A stretch of 64,000 nt of DNA from DAOPZC01 sp035353175 (GCA_035353175.1 DAOPZC010000003.1:124001-188000); one strand, 5' to 3'. Shown: positions 43,469 to 52,925, counted from the stretch's first letter. Notes: a model not told the origin generated them from the letters alone. Made by a program: numbers and translations.

Positions 43469-46400
43469 TTATTTGACCAGCATCAGAAACCCTTGAAGAC
43501 TGAGGCGCAGCCAGACCTGTCCGTCCGCCGTGTACAGTGTCGCGCCATAGCCTTTCGGAAGATCGCCCGTCACGGTCCATCCGGACACGTTTGCCGCGCC
43601 CGACAAGGCCGCCGCTTCGATGAGGGGCGTCTGGTAGAGACTCTGCCCGCGGACCGAGGCCGCATTGCGGAGACGGACCGACACGTGGGCGCCCAGCGTG
43701 CAGGTGCCGCTGACCGTGACCTTGTCCGCAGTCGGATGGGTGATATCCACGTCGATCACAGCTCCGTCGGCGAGCGTCAGCCCGCCCGAGACCGCCAGCG
43801 TGGCCGTCTCGCCCTCCGCATCCCCCACGCTGATCCCTTCCAAAACCTGCAGCGTGCCGCCCGTAACCGATCCGGCGCCCGTCAGGTGCGCCACGGGCTG
43901 CGTGCTGCCCGCGAGGTCAACCGAAGCGCCGGCCGCGACCGCCAGCGTCATGGCGGAACCGTCATTTGCCCGGTAAGGGAGCAACGCCCATTTCCGCTGG
44001 AGATAGCACTCGACCCCTCGGCGCTCGGCATCGGACAGCGGCCGGTTATAGATCAGGACTTCCGCGAGACGCTGGCCGCCGCTGCGGATATCATACGCCT
44101 TGCTGTCGAGATAGCGCCCGTCGAACGCGAAACCTTCGGCTTCGGTCGCATACTGGTTCATCACGAGCCCGATCAGGTCATACCCGCCGGACAAAACGGT
44201 TTGGCTGCCGTTGGTCGCCACGCCGTTCAGATAGGTGATGCTGGTCGCATCCTTGATCTTCGGGTCCGTCGGCCCGCCCCAGAGATAGTGGTCCGGGGTG
44301 ATCGGGTTCACCACGTCGTTGCTGCCCATTTTGGGGCCGCGGTGGAAATTGTAGTGCGCGGCCGCGCTGGAAGCATTCGTGCCGCCGCCCAGCAGATAGC
44401 CGCCGCCGTTCTGGCTGCCCATGACCCAGAAGACGCTGCGGATATTCGCGATCCGGTTGGTGGCCCCCACGGCGCTGTTCGTGTTGCAGAAGAGCAGGTG
44501 CTGTAGCGAGCCCATCGCGCCGAGATCCACCACCGGCAGACCGCCGAGATCCGCGAGCCGGTATTCGGGCTTGTTCACCTGCGGATAAGCGAACCAGCCG
44601 TCCCCCACCGCGCTGCCCCAGCGCGAGACGCGGCGCACGCCGCCCTCCAGCGCCCATTCGACATGCTTCGTGGCGTCGGCATGGAAAGCCAGCCCGTTGG
44701 TCGCGAGCGCCGGCGTGACGGGCGGCGTAAGCCCGGTGAGCAACAGCGTTCCCTCGGCGACGCGCAGCGTGCCGGTAAACGCGCTGGCGTCGACGATGGC
44801 CAGCGAAGCCGCGCCGGTCTTCTCGAAATCGCCCGCTCCCGTCAACGAAAGCACCGAGGCCGCATTCCCGGCGCTGAACGTCACGTTGGACGATGCGGAG
44901 ACCGCGATCTGGCGCAACGCGTTGGTCGGATCGGCAGGCAACGCCGCAGGGTCGCGGTTCAGCCACTTTTTCATCAGGTAATTGCGGGTCGCGACGCGTT
45001 CGCGTTCCGAGAGCGGCCGATCGTAGAGGATCACCTCGGCCAGGCGCTGGGCACCGGTCCGGCGGGCATTCTCACTGGTCAGGTCCCCCACGGCCGTGGT
45101 TCCGCCGTACCGGTCGCAAGCCAGACCCGAAGCGCTCACGCCGGCGGCCGGATGGAGCTCCACCACCTGGTAACCGCCCGAAAGCCCGGCATTGTAGTTG
45201 GTCGCGACGCCGTCGATGTAGATGGCGCCGTCGCGCAGCGGTTTGCACGGAGGATGTCCGGCAATGATCGGACGGCTCAGCAGATTCGTGTCCACGCCGC
45301 CACGATGGAAGTCATAGGTCCCTTCCGAACCCGTCGACCCCAGCAGGAATCCCCCGTCGCCGTCCTGCGTGCCGATGACGATGTAGGCGGCGCGGATATT
45401 TTTCACGGCCTTCTCGAAAACCAACGCGCGGCACGACGCGCGCGGGCCGAAGTCAACCACCGGATGGCCGTTCGCCAGATCCACATCGTTTCTGAGCCAG
45501 GGCAACGGACGGCTGGCCGAGGTATCCCACCGGCGGGCGGCATTGCGCCAGCCGCTGACATCGGTCCACTGGGCGATGAAATTGGTGCCGTTCTGAGTGA
45601 TCGTCTCCAGCGCGTCCGCACGCGTCGCGTCCAGTTGGAAGGCCGGCTCTTCGGCCGGGGTGCCGTCCACGACCGCGGGCGACGCGGTTTTCAGGTTGCC
45701 GCTCTCGAGCGTGATGGAACCCGAGAACAGCGAGGAATCCTGCACCTCCAGATCGCCCGCGCCGCGCTTGACGATCGTGCCCGCGCCGGACACCGCGCCG
45801 AGGCGGACCGCGTCGCGGCCCACGGTCAACGGCCCCTCGCACGTGACAGAGACGTCCTGCAGATCAGGCCGCGAGCGGCTTTGCCGCGCATAGCCGGGCG
45901 CATCCGCATTCAGCCATTTGCGCATCAGGTAGGCTTGCGCGTCCGCCAGTTCCTGGTCCGAGAGCAGACGGTTGTAGGCGACCACCTCGGCCAGGCGTTG
46001 CCCGCCGGTGCGCGAATAATCGCTGGAGGTCGAGAGGTGCCCCGCGAACTGGTTGGCAAAAGCGCCCGGCGCCTGGACCGCCACCACCTGATACGCGTAG
46101 CCGAGATAGGCGTTCGTGCCGTTCACCCGTAGTCCATTGACGTAAGTGGGGCACGCCCGCATCGCGACCTTCCAGCCCGCGGAGCTCCAGATGGGCGAGG
46201 TCTGAGCCCCCCCGGCTCCGCCGCGCTGGAAATGGCATCCGTTGTCCCAGCTGTGTCCCATGAGATGTCCGCCGCCGTTCTGCGAACCGACCACCCAGAG
46301 CACCGTGCCGATATAACTCATGTTGGTGTTCCACTGCAGGAACTGGCCGCTGACATAAGCGCCGAAGTCGACCACCGCCTTGCCGTTGAGCGCATTGGCC

Positions 46401-47710
46401 AGCAGCGAGGGGCGGTTGGTTTCCGCCAGCGGCGCCGCCGCGAACCCGCGGCCCTCCGCATCCCGCCACGCGGTCACGCGCGTGACACCGTTCCCGTCGA
46501 CGACGGTATCGAGCGAGGATGCGGCGCTGGCGTCGACGCGAAAAACCGGATCCGCCGGCAGCGCGGCGGGGACCGCGCGGCGCGGGAAGGACAGGCCGCC
46601 CGCCTGCCACACGAGCTGTCCGCCAAACCCGGCGGCATCGGGCAACGCCAGCGTGCCGTTGCCGCCCTTCACGGTCTGCCCGGCATGGTTGCCGTCCCAG
46701 ATCCGGGTGATCGCGAGCGTCTCATCCTGCGGAACCGCGACGCTGTTCGTCTGGGTCAGCCGCGCCGTCGCGAGTGCGGCCTGATGATTGTAGCCGGCGT
46801 AAGGGCGGCCGAACCACTTCTCCGTCAGATAGGCCTCCACGGACATCCGCTCGGCATCCGTCAGCAGCTTGCCGTAGAGGATCATCTCCGCGACCCGCTG
46901 GCCGCCGGAGCGGGAGGTATCGCGCGTGTCGTTGATTCCGAGACCCGCGGCCCACGGCACGAGGTTGGTGCAAATGATCGAGAGCAGCTGGTAATTTCCG
47001 GAAAAGCCCATGGTGAGCGGGTTGACTTCCGTGCCGTCCAGCCAGCAGCGGCTCTGGTTGTATGACGGATACGTCACGCCGTCCTTGATGATGCGCGAAG
47101 CCGCGATGATCTTGCTGTCGCCGGCGCTTCCGCTGTCCAGAGGATGCGAGCCGCGATGGAAACCGTAGCCGGCATGTTCCCACCCCACGGTGTTGGTCCA
47201 CACGCCGCCGCCCAAAATCCACCCGCCGCCGTTCTGGCTTCCCCAGACGGCGACGATCGTGCCGATGTTGTCGAGTTTCCCGCCGTCGAAATACAAGCCC
47301 AGCCGCGAGCCCTGCTTTCCGAAATCGAGCACCTGTCCGCCCTTCAGCTCCGGCGCGCCCGCCGTCAGAAACGGCCCGTTCAGCCACCGTCCTTCTTTGC
47401 TGTCGAACGTGAGGTACCGGCCGTCTCCCGTGGCGGAAAGGCATTTCGTGACATGGTTGGTGCCGCCGGATTCGGCGAACTCCCAGCCGCTCGTCGACGA
47501 CGCATCGAGATGGAAAATGGGCGTCCCCACGGATGCCGGCAACGTCGGCACGTCAATCGTGGAGGAGGTCAGCTGGTCGCCGTTCGTCAGCGTGACCGAC
47601 TGCATCACCGCTCCGGGCGTGTTGGCCGTATACGTCGCGGCCGCCGAAAACAAGGCATTCCCCACGGCCACGGCCACAAGGCCGCGGCAGACTAGCGAAC
47701 AAGCATTCAT
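43469..47710 (-). CDS. Very large secreted LamG-repeat / autotransporter-repeat-like protein
   Basis: 1413 residues from ATG 47710 (GGGGGA 5 nt upstream; signal to about residue 25). Four modules of some 250-330 residues recur, starting near residues 60, 395, 725 and 1055. Each begins F.LDA(S/T), carries VVDFG....L.F, an I..V.WV.GSQNGGG.LLG segment and FHRG, then LSGGYQVV and ends RTGGQRLAEVILYDRPLSDAER..V..YL..KW. Between modules are Gly-rich stretches such as VSGAGTIVKRGAGDLEV, like the autotransporter-associated beta-helix repeat. The C-terminal 110 or so residues are also of that type, but no beta-barrel is present. It is probably a surface-exposed glycan-binding protein. A downstream glycosidase-like gene follows after 16 bp. 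Confidence 0.8.
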   Translation of the reverse strand: MNACSLVCRGLVAVAVGNALFSAAATYTANTPGAVMQSVTLTNGDQLTSSTIDVPTLPASVGTPIFHLDASSTSGWEFAESGGTNHVTKCLSATGDGRYLTFDSKEGRWLNGPFLTAGAPELKGGQVLDFGKQGSRLGLYFDGGKLDNIGTIVAVWGSQNGGGWILGGGVWTNTVGWEHAGYGFHRGSHPLDSGSAGDSKIIAASRIIKDGVTYPSYNQSRCWLDGTEVNPLTMGFSGNYQLLSIICTNLVPWAAGLGINDTRDTSRSGGQRVAEMILYGKLLTDAERMSVEAYLTEKWFGRPYAGYNHQAALATARLTQTNSVAVPQDETLAITRIWDGNHAGQTVKGGNGTLALPDAAGFGGQLVWQAGGLSFPRRAVPAALPADPVFRVDASAASSLDTVVDGNGVTRVTAWRDAEGRGFAAAPLAETNRPSLLANALNGKAVVDFGAYVSGQFLQWNTNMSYIGTVLWVVGSQNGGGHLMGHSWDNGCHFQRGGAGGAQTSPIWSSAGWKVAMRACPTYVNGLRVNGTNAYLGYAYQVVAVQAPGAFANQFAGHLSTSSDYSRTGGQRLAEVVAYNRLLSDQELADAQAYLMRKWLNADAPGYARQSRSRPDLQDVSVTCEGPLTVGRDAVRLGAVSGAGTIVKRGAGDLEVQDSSLFSGSITLESGNLKTASPAVVDGTPAEEPAFQLDATRADALETITQNGTNFIAQWTDVSGWRNAARRWDTSASRPLPWLRNDVDLANGHPVVDFGPRASCRALVFEKAVKNIRAAYIVIGTQDGDGGFLLGSTGSEGTYDFHRGGVDTNLLSRPIIAGHPPCKPLRDGAIYIDGVATNYNAGLSGGYQVVELHPAAGVSASGLACDRYGGTTAVGDLTSENARRTGAQRLAEVILYDRPLSERERVATRNYLMKKWLNRDPAALPADPTNALRQIAVSASSNVTFSAGNAASVLSLTGAGDFEKTGAASLAIVDASAFTGTLRVAEGTLLLTGLTPPVTPALATNGLAFHADATKHVEWALEGGVRRVSRWGSAVGDGWFAYPQVNKPEYRLADLGGLPVVDLGAMGSLQHLLFCNTNSAVGATNRIANIRSVFWVMGSQNGGGYLLGGGTNASSAAAHYNFHRGPKMGSNDVVNPITPDHYLWGGPTDPKIKDATSITYLNGVATNGSQTVLSGGYDLIGLVMNQYATEAEGFAFDGRYLDSKAYDIRSGGQRLAEVLIYNRPLSDAERRGVECYLQRKWALLPYRANDGSAMTLAVAAGASVDLAGSTQPVAHLTGAGSVTGGTLQVLEGISVGDAEGETATLAVSGGLTLADGAVIDVDITHPTADKVTVSGTCTLGAHVSVRLRNAASVRGQSLYQTPLIEAAALSGAANVSGWTVTGDLPKGYGATLYTADGQVWLRLSLQGFLMLVK

Positions 47711-47752
47711 GAAGTCCCCCCGTCCGTAACATCCCAACCTGATATTTGTAGA

Positions 47753-47781
47753 AGTATAAAAACAGACCACGGGGAAAACAA
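47753..47781 (-). promoter_or_regulatory. Promoter of the LamG-repeat protein operon
   Basis: Minus strand TTGTTT (47781-47776), 17-base spacer, TATACT (47758-47753), about 43 nt before the ATG at 47710. Confidence 0.65.
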
Positions 47782-47810
47782 GCGGAAACCGGAAGAACAG
47801 AAGCAAGCGA

Positions 47811-47840
47811 TTGCATTTCAGGGCCGTTCAGGCATACTCT
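47811..47840 (+). promoter_or_regulatory. Promoter of pabB-pabC, start codon almost at +1
   Basis: TTGCAT (47811-47816), 18-base spacer, TACTCT (47835-47840). The GTG start (47846) and the in-frame TTG (47849) lie 5 and 8 nt after it; there is no Shine-Dalgarno. Confidence 0.5.
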
Positions 47841-47845
47841 CCTCC

Positions 47846-49612
47846 GTGTTGAATACGCCCCCACCCGCCGATTCCATTCTTCTGCATGATGCCGGCACGG
47901 ATCGCTGGCTGTTTTTCGCGCATCCGCTCGAAATCCTCCAGACGGCCCGTCCCGAAGAAGTGACGGGCCGTCTCCGCGCCGTCGAGGAGGCCGTTGAAAC
48001 GCGCGGCCTTCATGCCGCCGGGTTTCTCGCTTACGAGGCGGCTCCCGGTTTCGACCCCGCCTTTTCCGTGCATGCCTCCGACACGCGATATCCGCTGCTC
48101 TGGTTTGGGCTCTACGAGGCACCCCGCACGATCGCGCGCCCCGCTTTTCCGGACACGCCCGACACGCCAGACACGCCATGGTCCGCTTCCGTCACACCCG
48201 AGGAATATGCCCAATCATTTGCACAGATCAAGCGCTGGATTCGCGAAGGCGACACCTACCAGGTCAATCTCACCTACCGTTTGCGGCACGCTTTCGCGGA
48301 TGATCCATGGCCTTTCTTTCTCCGCTTGACGGCGGCCCAGAACGCGGCCTATGCGGCCTTTATCACGACACGGAGCTGGAGCATCTGCAGCGCCTCACCC
48401 GAACTCTTTTTCAGCCTCGACGGCACCCGCCTTGAATCCCGCCCCATGAAAGGCACGGCCCCGCGCGGCCTCACGCGGGCGCTGGACTGTCAGAATGCCG
48501 CAGCGCTGCAGGCCTCAGAAAAAGAGCGGGCCGAGAATCTGATGATTGTCGACATGGTCCGCAACGACCTGGGACGCGTCGCCGTCACGGGCAGCGTCGA
48601 CGTCCCCGCGCTTTTCGCCCTAGAGAAGTATCCGACCGTCTGGCAGCTGACCTCCACGGTCAGCGCCGAGACGCACGCGTCCGTTCCGGAGATCTTCCAG
48701 GCGCTCTTTCCGCCGGCCTCGATCACCGGAACGCCCAAATCGCGCACCATGGAGCTGATCGCCGAAACCGAGACCACGCCGCGCAACATCTACACCGGCG
48801 CCATCGGCTTCATCGCCCCCGGCCGCCGCGCGCAGTTCAACGTGGCCATCCGCACCCTGCTCGTCGACCACGCGCGCAACGAGGCCGAATACGGCGTGGG
48901 AGGCGGCATCGTCTGGGACTCCGTCTGCGCCAAGGAGCAGGACGAATGCCGCATCAAGGCCCGCATCCTGGACAGGGGGACCCCGCCTTTCGCCCTGCTC
49001 GAAAGCCTGCTCTGGACGCCCGCCGACGGCTACGCGCTTCTCGACAGGCACCTGGCCCGTCTCCGCGACTCCGCCGCCTATTTCGATTACCCCCTCGATC
49101 GGGCCAACCTCGTGCAGCGGCTAGACCGGTTCGCCCGTACGTTTTCCCCCGCGCCTCACAAGGTCCGCCTGCTCGTCGCGCGGGACGGCGCGGCCGCTCT
49201 CGAAGCCGAGCCGATCAGGCCGCGCCCGGCAGACGCCGCTCCGCTGCGCGTCGCGCTGGCGCGTCATCCGATCGACCGCCGCCTCCCTTTCCTCTACCAC
49301 AAAACCACACACCGCCGCATGTACGCGGACGCGGGGACCTCATGTCCTGACGCCGACGACGTGATCCTGTTCAACGCCGAGGGCGAAGTCACCGAGTCCA
49401 CCCGCGCAAACGTGGTTGCGGAGATCGATGGCGCCTTGTGCACACCCCCGGTCCCGTGCGGCCTGTTGCCGGGCACCTATCGGGCCAGCCTGCTCGCGGC
49501 CGGCACCGTCGCCGAACGCGTCATCTCCCTCGAGGCCCTGCTCAGCAGCCCCCGCGTCTTTCTGATCAACTCCGTGCGCGGCTGGATGCCGGCGACCGTC
49601 ATGCCGCGATAA
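47846..49612 (+). CDS. pabB: Fused aminodeoxychorismate synthase component I / 4-amino-4-deoxychorismate lyase
   Basis: 588 residues starting at GTG 47846. Residues about 1-365 are a chorismate-binding enzyme: GDTYQVNLTY, SPELFF, PMKGTAPRG, MIVDMVRNDLGRV, SITGTPKSRTMELI and the late GGGIVWDS all match PabB. Residues about 375-588 are a class IV PLP enzyme of the PabC type, with a candidate PLP Lys in YHKTTHRRMY and the ATES-like TESTRANVVAEIDG. Together they make 4-aminobenzoate from chorismate for folate; the glutamine amidotransferase (PabA) is encoded elsewhere. The linker has a small repeat, TPDTPDTPDTP. purB lies 137 bp downstream with its own promoter. Confidence 0.9.
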   Translation: MLNTPPPADSILLHDAGTDRWLFFAHPLEILQTARPEEVTGRLRAVEEAVETRGLHAAGFLAYEAAPGFDPAFSVHASDTRYPLLWFGLYEAPRTIARPAFPDTPDTPDTPWSASVTPEEYAQSFAQIKRWIREGDTYQVNLTYRLRHAFADDPWPFFLRLTAAQNAAYAAFITTRSWSICSASPELFFSLDGTRLESRPMKGTAPRGLTRALDCQNAAALQASEKERAENLMIVDMVRNDLGRVAVTGSVDVPALFALEKYPTVWQLTSTVSAETHASVPEIFQALFPPASITGTPKSRTMELIAETETTPRNIYTGAIGFIAPGRRAQFNVAIRTLLVDHARNEAEYGVGGGIVWDSVCAKEQDECRIKARILDRGTPPFALLESLLWTPADGYALLDRHLARLRDSAAYFDYPLDRANLVQRLDRFARTFSPAPHKVRLLVARDGAAALEAEPIRPRPADAAPLRVALARHPIDRRLPFLYHKTTHRRMYADAGTSCPDADDVILFNAEGEVTESTRANVVAEIDGALCTPPVPCGLLPGTYRASLLAAGTVAERVISLEALLSSPRVFLINSVRGWMPATVMPR

Positions 49613-49641
49613 CGCACACCTCCCCACCACGATTTGTCTGT

Positions 49642-49715
49642 TTGCGGCGCGGCCCGCAAAACGTTATCATGGGGCGGTTTTCTGGCTATCAGGTTCAAAG
49701 GGTGGACCACCCTTT
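49642..49715 (+). promoter_or_regulatory. purB promoter and leader palindrome
   Basis: TTGCGG (49642-49647), 17-base spacer, TATCAT (49665-49670). A perfect palindrome AAAGGGTGG-A-CCACCCTTT lies at 49697-49715 in the leader. A hairpin TTTGCGG-CGCGGC-CCGCAAA (49641-49660) overlaps the -35 and might also end pabB transcripts. A purine-responsive operator is possible; inference. Confidence 0.45.
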
Positions 49716-49749
49716 CCCTAGCCTACAGTCTACTCATGGAGTCCCGCGC

Positions 49750-51120
49750 ATGGAAACGATCGATACCTTGACCGCCGTGTCGCCGCTTGACGGCCGTTAC
49801 GCCTCGAAACTGGACACCCTCCGGCCCATCTTCTCCGAATTCGGCCTGATCCAACGCCGCGTCGCGGTCGAGATCGCCTGGCTGGAAGCCCTCTGCGATT
49901 CGCCCGCCATCCCCGAGGCCCGCACCCTCACCGCCGACGAGCGGGAATTCCTGCGGAAGATCGCCGACGACCTGTCCATCGCCGAGGCGCGCCGCGTCAA
50001 ATCGATCGAGTCCGTAACCAATCACGACGTTAAAGCCATCGAGTATTTCATTAAAGAGAAGCTGACTGGCACGCCCCTCGAGAAGCTCGGCGAATTCGTC
50101 CACTTCGCCTGCACCTCCGAGGACATCAACAACATGGCGCACGCCCTGATGCTGCGCGACGGCCTGCGCGTTCTGCGCGAGTCGCAGGACAAGCTGACCG
50201 ACGCCCTCGCGGCCTTCGCCGTGGAAACCCGCGACGCCGCGATGCTGGCCCGCACCCACGGCCAGCACGCCTCGCCCACCACGCTGGGCAAAGAGCTGGC
50301 CGTCTTCGTCCATCGCCTGCGCCGCCAGGCCGAGCAGCTCGACGCGATCATCCTCCCCGCCAAGATGAACGGCGCGGTCGGCAATTTCAACGCGCACCTC
50401 TCCGCCTATCCCGACTTGGACTGGGAAGCGCTGGCGAAATCAGTCATCGAGGGACGCTTCGGCCTCAGCCAGAACGTCCTCACCACGCAGATCGAGTCGC
50501 ACGACGGCATCGCGGAGCTGTTCGACGCGCTGGCGCGCTGGAACACCGTGCTGCTCGACCTCGACCGCGACATCTGGGCCTACATCTCGCTCGGCTATCT
50601 CGGCCAGAAGACCGTCAAGGGCGAGATCGGATCCTCCACCATGCCGCACAAGGTCAACCCCATCGACTTCGAAAACAGCGAGGGCAACCTCGGCATGGCC
50701 AACGCGATTTTGGAGCACATGGCCCGCAAGCTGCCGGTCTCGCGCCTGCAGCGCGACCTGACCGACTCCACGGTGCTGCGCAACATGGGCGTGGGCTTCG
50801 GCTACTCGCTCACCGCCTATCAGGCCACGATCAAGGGCCTCGGCAAGATCAAGCTCAACCCGGCCACCCTGGCGGCGGACCTCGACGACGCCTGGGAAGT
50901 GCTGGCCGAGCCGATCCAGACCGTGATGCGCAAGCTGGGCAAGGCCAATCCCTACGAGCAGCTCAAGGAGCTGACGCGCGGCAAGAAGATGACCGCCGAG
51001 ATCATGCGGCAGTTCATCGAGGGGCTGGACATCCCCGCCGCCGACAAGCAGCGCCTGCTCGCGTTGACCCCGGCCTCCTATACCGGCATCGCCTCCAAGC
51101 TCGTCGACGCGATCCTGTAA
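49750..51120 (+). CDS. purB: Adenylosuccinate lyase
   Basis: 456 residues, exactly the length of the E. coli-type enzyme. The start MTIDTL-like METIDTLTAVSPLDGRY is chosen because GGAG lies 8 nt before ATG 49750. Landmarks include TSEDINN, ARTHGQHASPTTLGKE with the catalytic His, GAVGNFNAH and the fumarase-superfamily signature GSSTMPHKVNPIDFEN. It cleaves adenylosuccinate to AMP and fumarate, and SAICAR to AICAR, in the cytoplasm. The palindrome in its leader may be regulatory. It is not in an operon with other purine genes here. Confidence 0.95.
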   Translation: METIDTLTAVSPLDGRYASKLDTLRPIFSEFGLIQRRVAVEIAWLEALCDSPAIPEARTLTADEREFLRKIADDLSIAEARRVKSIESVTNHDVKAIEYFIKEKLTGTPLEKLGEFVHFACTSEDINNMAHALMLRDGLRVLRESQDKLTDALAAFAVETRDAAMLARTHGQHASPTTLGKELAVFVHRLRRQAEQLDAIILPAKMNGAVGNFNAHLSAYPDLDWEALAKSVIEGRFGLSQNVLTTQIESHDGIAELFDALARWNTVLLDLDRDIWAYISLGYLGQKTVKGEIGSSTMPHKVNPIDFENSEGNLGMANAILEHMARKLPVSRLQRDLTDSTVLRNMGVGFGYSLTAYQATIKGLGKIKLNPATLAADLDDAWEVLAEPIQTVMRKLGKANPYEQLKELTRGKKMTAEIMRQFIEGLDIPAADKQRLLALTPASYTGIASKLVDAIL

Positions 51121-51125
51121 GTTTT

Positions 51126-51743
51126 TTAGCCCGCGGCCGACCCGGCCTCCGCACGTGCCAGACTGGGGGTGTGAAAGGCGTCGTTCGGTATGCCGAACGC
51201 CAGCAGCCCCAAGACCTGTTCCAGAACCGCGCCGAGACCGAAAGCTTCCGTGTTGTTGAACACGATGCGCATGCGTGTCGCCGGCTCGGACTCGGCCTTG
51301 ACGCGCCGCGACACCTCCAACGCCAGACCGGTGTGCGGTTCGGTTTGGCGGGTCAGGTTGATGAGCGTCGTTGTGTTGCGGCTGTCGTGGTACAGCCCCT
51401 TGCCGTCCGCCACGGTCGCCGCCAGCCCTTTGAAAACCGGCAGCATGTGGCAGAGGTCGCTGAAATTGAGTTTCACGGTGACGCGGCTCGGCCAATCGAA
51501 CGTGGCGTATTGTCGGTTGTTTTGCTCGGCCGAACCCGAAGCCACACTTTTCTGCTGGGCGAGCGTCAGGAAGACCGCGCCGTCCCGGTCGCCGCAAGCC
51601 GGAACGACCTCGAACCGCGCCGCACTGCCGGACCCTTTGCCGTTGGCGTGATAGAACGAAAGCTGCGGCCGATAGGTGCGGGCCGGCGCGTCGTTGTCGA
51701 ATGGCTTCTGTGCCGTATCAGGGGTGTTTGTGCTGTTGTTCAT
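51126..51743 (-). CDS. Conserved protein of unknown function, possible single-strand nucleic-acid-binding fold
   Basis: 205 residues from ATG 51743, with AGGAGG 6 nt before it. A low-complexity N-terminus (about 1-25) precedes a core with YRPQLSFYHANGKGSGSAARFEVVP, DRDGAVFLTLA, FDWPSRVTVKLNFSDLCHML, HDSRNTTTLINL and ATRMRIVFNNTEAFGLGAVLEQ. The alternating strands and repeated LxF(S/N) units look like whirly/PUR-type single-strand-DNA-binding domains, but this is a resemblance by eye only. I have the impression of a family with the same blocks in other bacteria, without assigned function. It converges with purB, whose stop is 5 bp away. An inverted repeat (ATGTCGC/GCGACAT, 51829-51849) lies upstream. 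Confidence 0.6.
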   Translation of the reverse strand: MNNSTNTPDTAQKPFDNDAPARTYRPQLSFYHANGKGSGSAARFEVVPACGDRDGAVFLTLAQQKSVASGSAEQNNRQYATFDWPSRVTVKLNFSDLCHMLPVFKGLAATVADGKGLYHDSRNTTTLINLTRQTEPHTGLALEVSRRVKAESEPATRMRIVFNNTEAFGLGAVLEQVLGLLAFGIPNDAFHTPSLARAEAGSAAG

Positions 51744-51828
51744 GTCCGCCTCCTCGCGTGTTGACAAGATTCCGTCTCACGATCCGTTCGTGAAAACGAC
51801 ATGACCTTAGCACACCCGCGAGGTCCGC

Positions 51829-51849
51829 ATGTCGCCCGCCAAGCGACAT
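51829..51849. promoter_or_regulatory. Inverted repeat upstream of two minus-strand genes
   Basis: ATGTCGC (51829-51835) and GCGACAT (51843-51849) flank CCGCCAA. It lies between the 51.1 kb gene and the HTH gene at 51.9 kb; could be an operator. Nothing else is seen in this gap. Confidence 0.35.
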
Positions 51850-51915
51850 TTTCAGCACCCCTCCGAGAGCCGGCGCATTCAGGTGGCACGCGGCCTCTGG
51901 ACGCGCCGCTCCGGA

Positions 51916-52428
51916 TCACACCATGAGAATCGGCTGATTGAACGTGTCCAGCGCATCGTTGATTTTAAACAGGTCGTACTCGCCCCGCTCGACAAAAAAC
52001 CGGATGATGAGATCGAAGGGCGTGCTGCCGGAGAGCGCATAGCCGGCCGAAACGAGCAGCGCCCGCGTCTGATCCAGCGAAAGGCGCAAAGCCAACGCGA
52101 AGGCGATCACGGTAACTTTCTTGGGCTGATAGCGGGGGTCGCTCCGGATTTTCGAGAAGAGCTTGCGGTCGACATGCGCACGCTTGTAGATTTCGACTTC
52201 GCTGCAGCCGCTCGCCCGGATGTGCGCCAGCAAACACCGCGAGAACGGCACCTCCGCGCGGGCGAGATAGGAGGCCAGGCCCGTCGGCGGTTCGCAAACG
52301 CGGCCCGGCGACGGCCCGCCCTCTTCCGCCGGCAGCCGGACAAGATACGCGCGCAGCGCACTCAGCGTCTCGGCATCCAGGCGCGACACCGGCCCGGTGC
52401 GACAACACTCGTCTGTTCCATACACCAT
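51916..52428 (-). CDS. Helix-turn-helix-like conserved protein
   Basis: 170 residues. The N-terminal 75 or so are variable; residues about 73-170 form a conserved helical domain: SEVEIYKRAHVDRKLFSKIRSDPRYQPKK is XRE-like (recognition helix around KLFSKIRSD), and LRLSLDQTRALLVSAGYALS..FDLIIRFFVERGEYD is its C-terminal half. This domain occurs in many bacteria on its own or after macro (Appr-1-p-binding) domains, and its role is not known. DNA or RNA binding is likely. It shares no overlap with its neighbours; the partner-switch operon ends 89 bp downstream. No promoter is clear. Confidence 0.65.
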   Translation of the reverse strand: MVYGTDECCRTGPVSRLDAETLSALRAYLVRLPAEEGGPSPGRVCEPPTGLASYLARAEVPFSRCLLAHIRASGCSEVEIYKRAHVDRKLFSKIRSDPRYQPKKVTVIAFALALRLSLDQTRALLVSAGYALSGSTPFDLIIRFFVERGEYDLFKINDALDTFNQPILMV

Positions 52429-52517
52429 AGCGGCACACCTTTTCGAGACCGTGACAACGGCTGGCTGTTTTCGGGGATCAACCGCGTCGCCTGCGCCCCC
52501 TCTCCTTCTCGGGACAT

Positions 52518-52925
52518 TCAGGCATTTTTCTTGATGGTGAGGATGTTCTTGCCGTCCTTGTACTCGTAGTCGATGCTGTCCATGCTCTTCTTGACGAGCA
52601 GGATGCCGAGGCCGCCGATCTCGCGCTCCTCGACGGGGAGCGAGGTGTCCGCGTCTTTTTTAGCCAGGGGATTGTAAGGCTTCCCCTGATCGAGAAACTG
52701 GATCACCACCTCCAGCGGCTCTTTGTCCACAGCGCAGCGGACCGTGGCCTCGCCCACCTCCGGGCGATACGCATAGTTGGCGATATTGACAAAGATCTCC
52801 TCGACCGCCAGCTCAATCTGCATCCGCGCTTTCAAAGGGCAGGCGGACGTCTCAAGCTCGGCCGTGACGAAGTCGATCACCGCCTGCAAGTTTTCAGTCT
52901 TGGCCGGAAGGCTCATCTCTTTCAT
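52518..52925 (-). CDS. RsbW-like anti-sigma factor / serine kinase (HATPase_c_2)
   Basis: 135 residues, last gene of the five-gene operon. It is a GHKL kinase of the RsbW/SpoIIAB group: QIELAVEEIFVNIANYAY (N-box, Glu and Asn present), FLDQGKPYNPL (the D-x-G-x-P-[FY] box), and IGGLGILLVKKSMDSIDYEY (G2). Such proteins bind a sigma factor and phosphorylate their STAS antagonist. Its ATG overlaps the phosphatase stop by 4 bp. No sigma factor is encoded nearby, so its target is either unlinked or not a sigma factor at all, as in several partner-switch systems. Confidence 0.88.
   Translation of the reverse strand: MKEMSLPAKTENLQAVIDFVTAELETSACPLKARMQIELAVEEIFVNIANYAYRPEVGEATVRCAVDKEPLEVVIQFLDQGKPYNPLAKKDADTSLPVEEREIGGLGILLVKKSMDSIDYEYKDGKNILTIKKNA

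Noticed and set aside
48150..48180. TPDTPDTPDT repeat in the pabB-pabC protein as a special domain
   Set aside because: Short low-complexity linker in a variable region before the chorismate-binding core.
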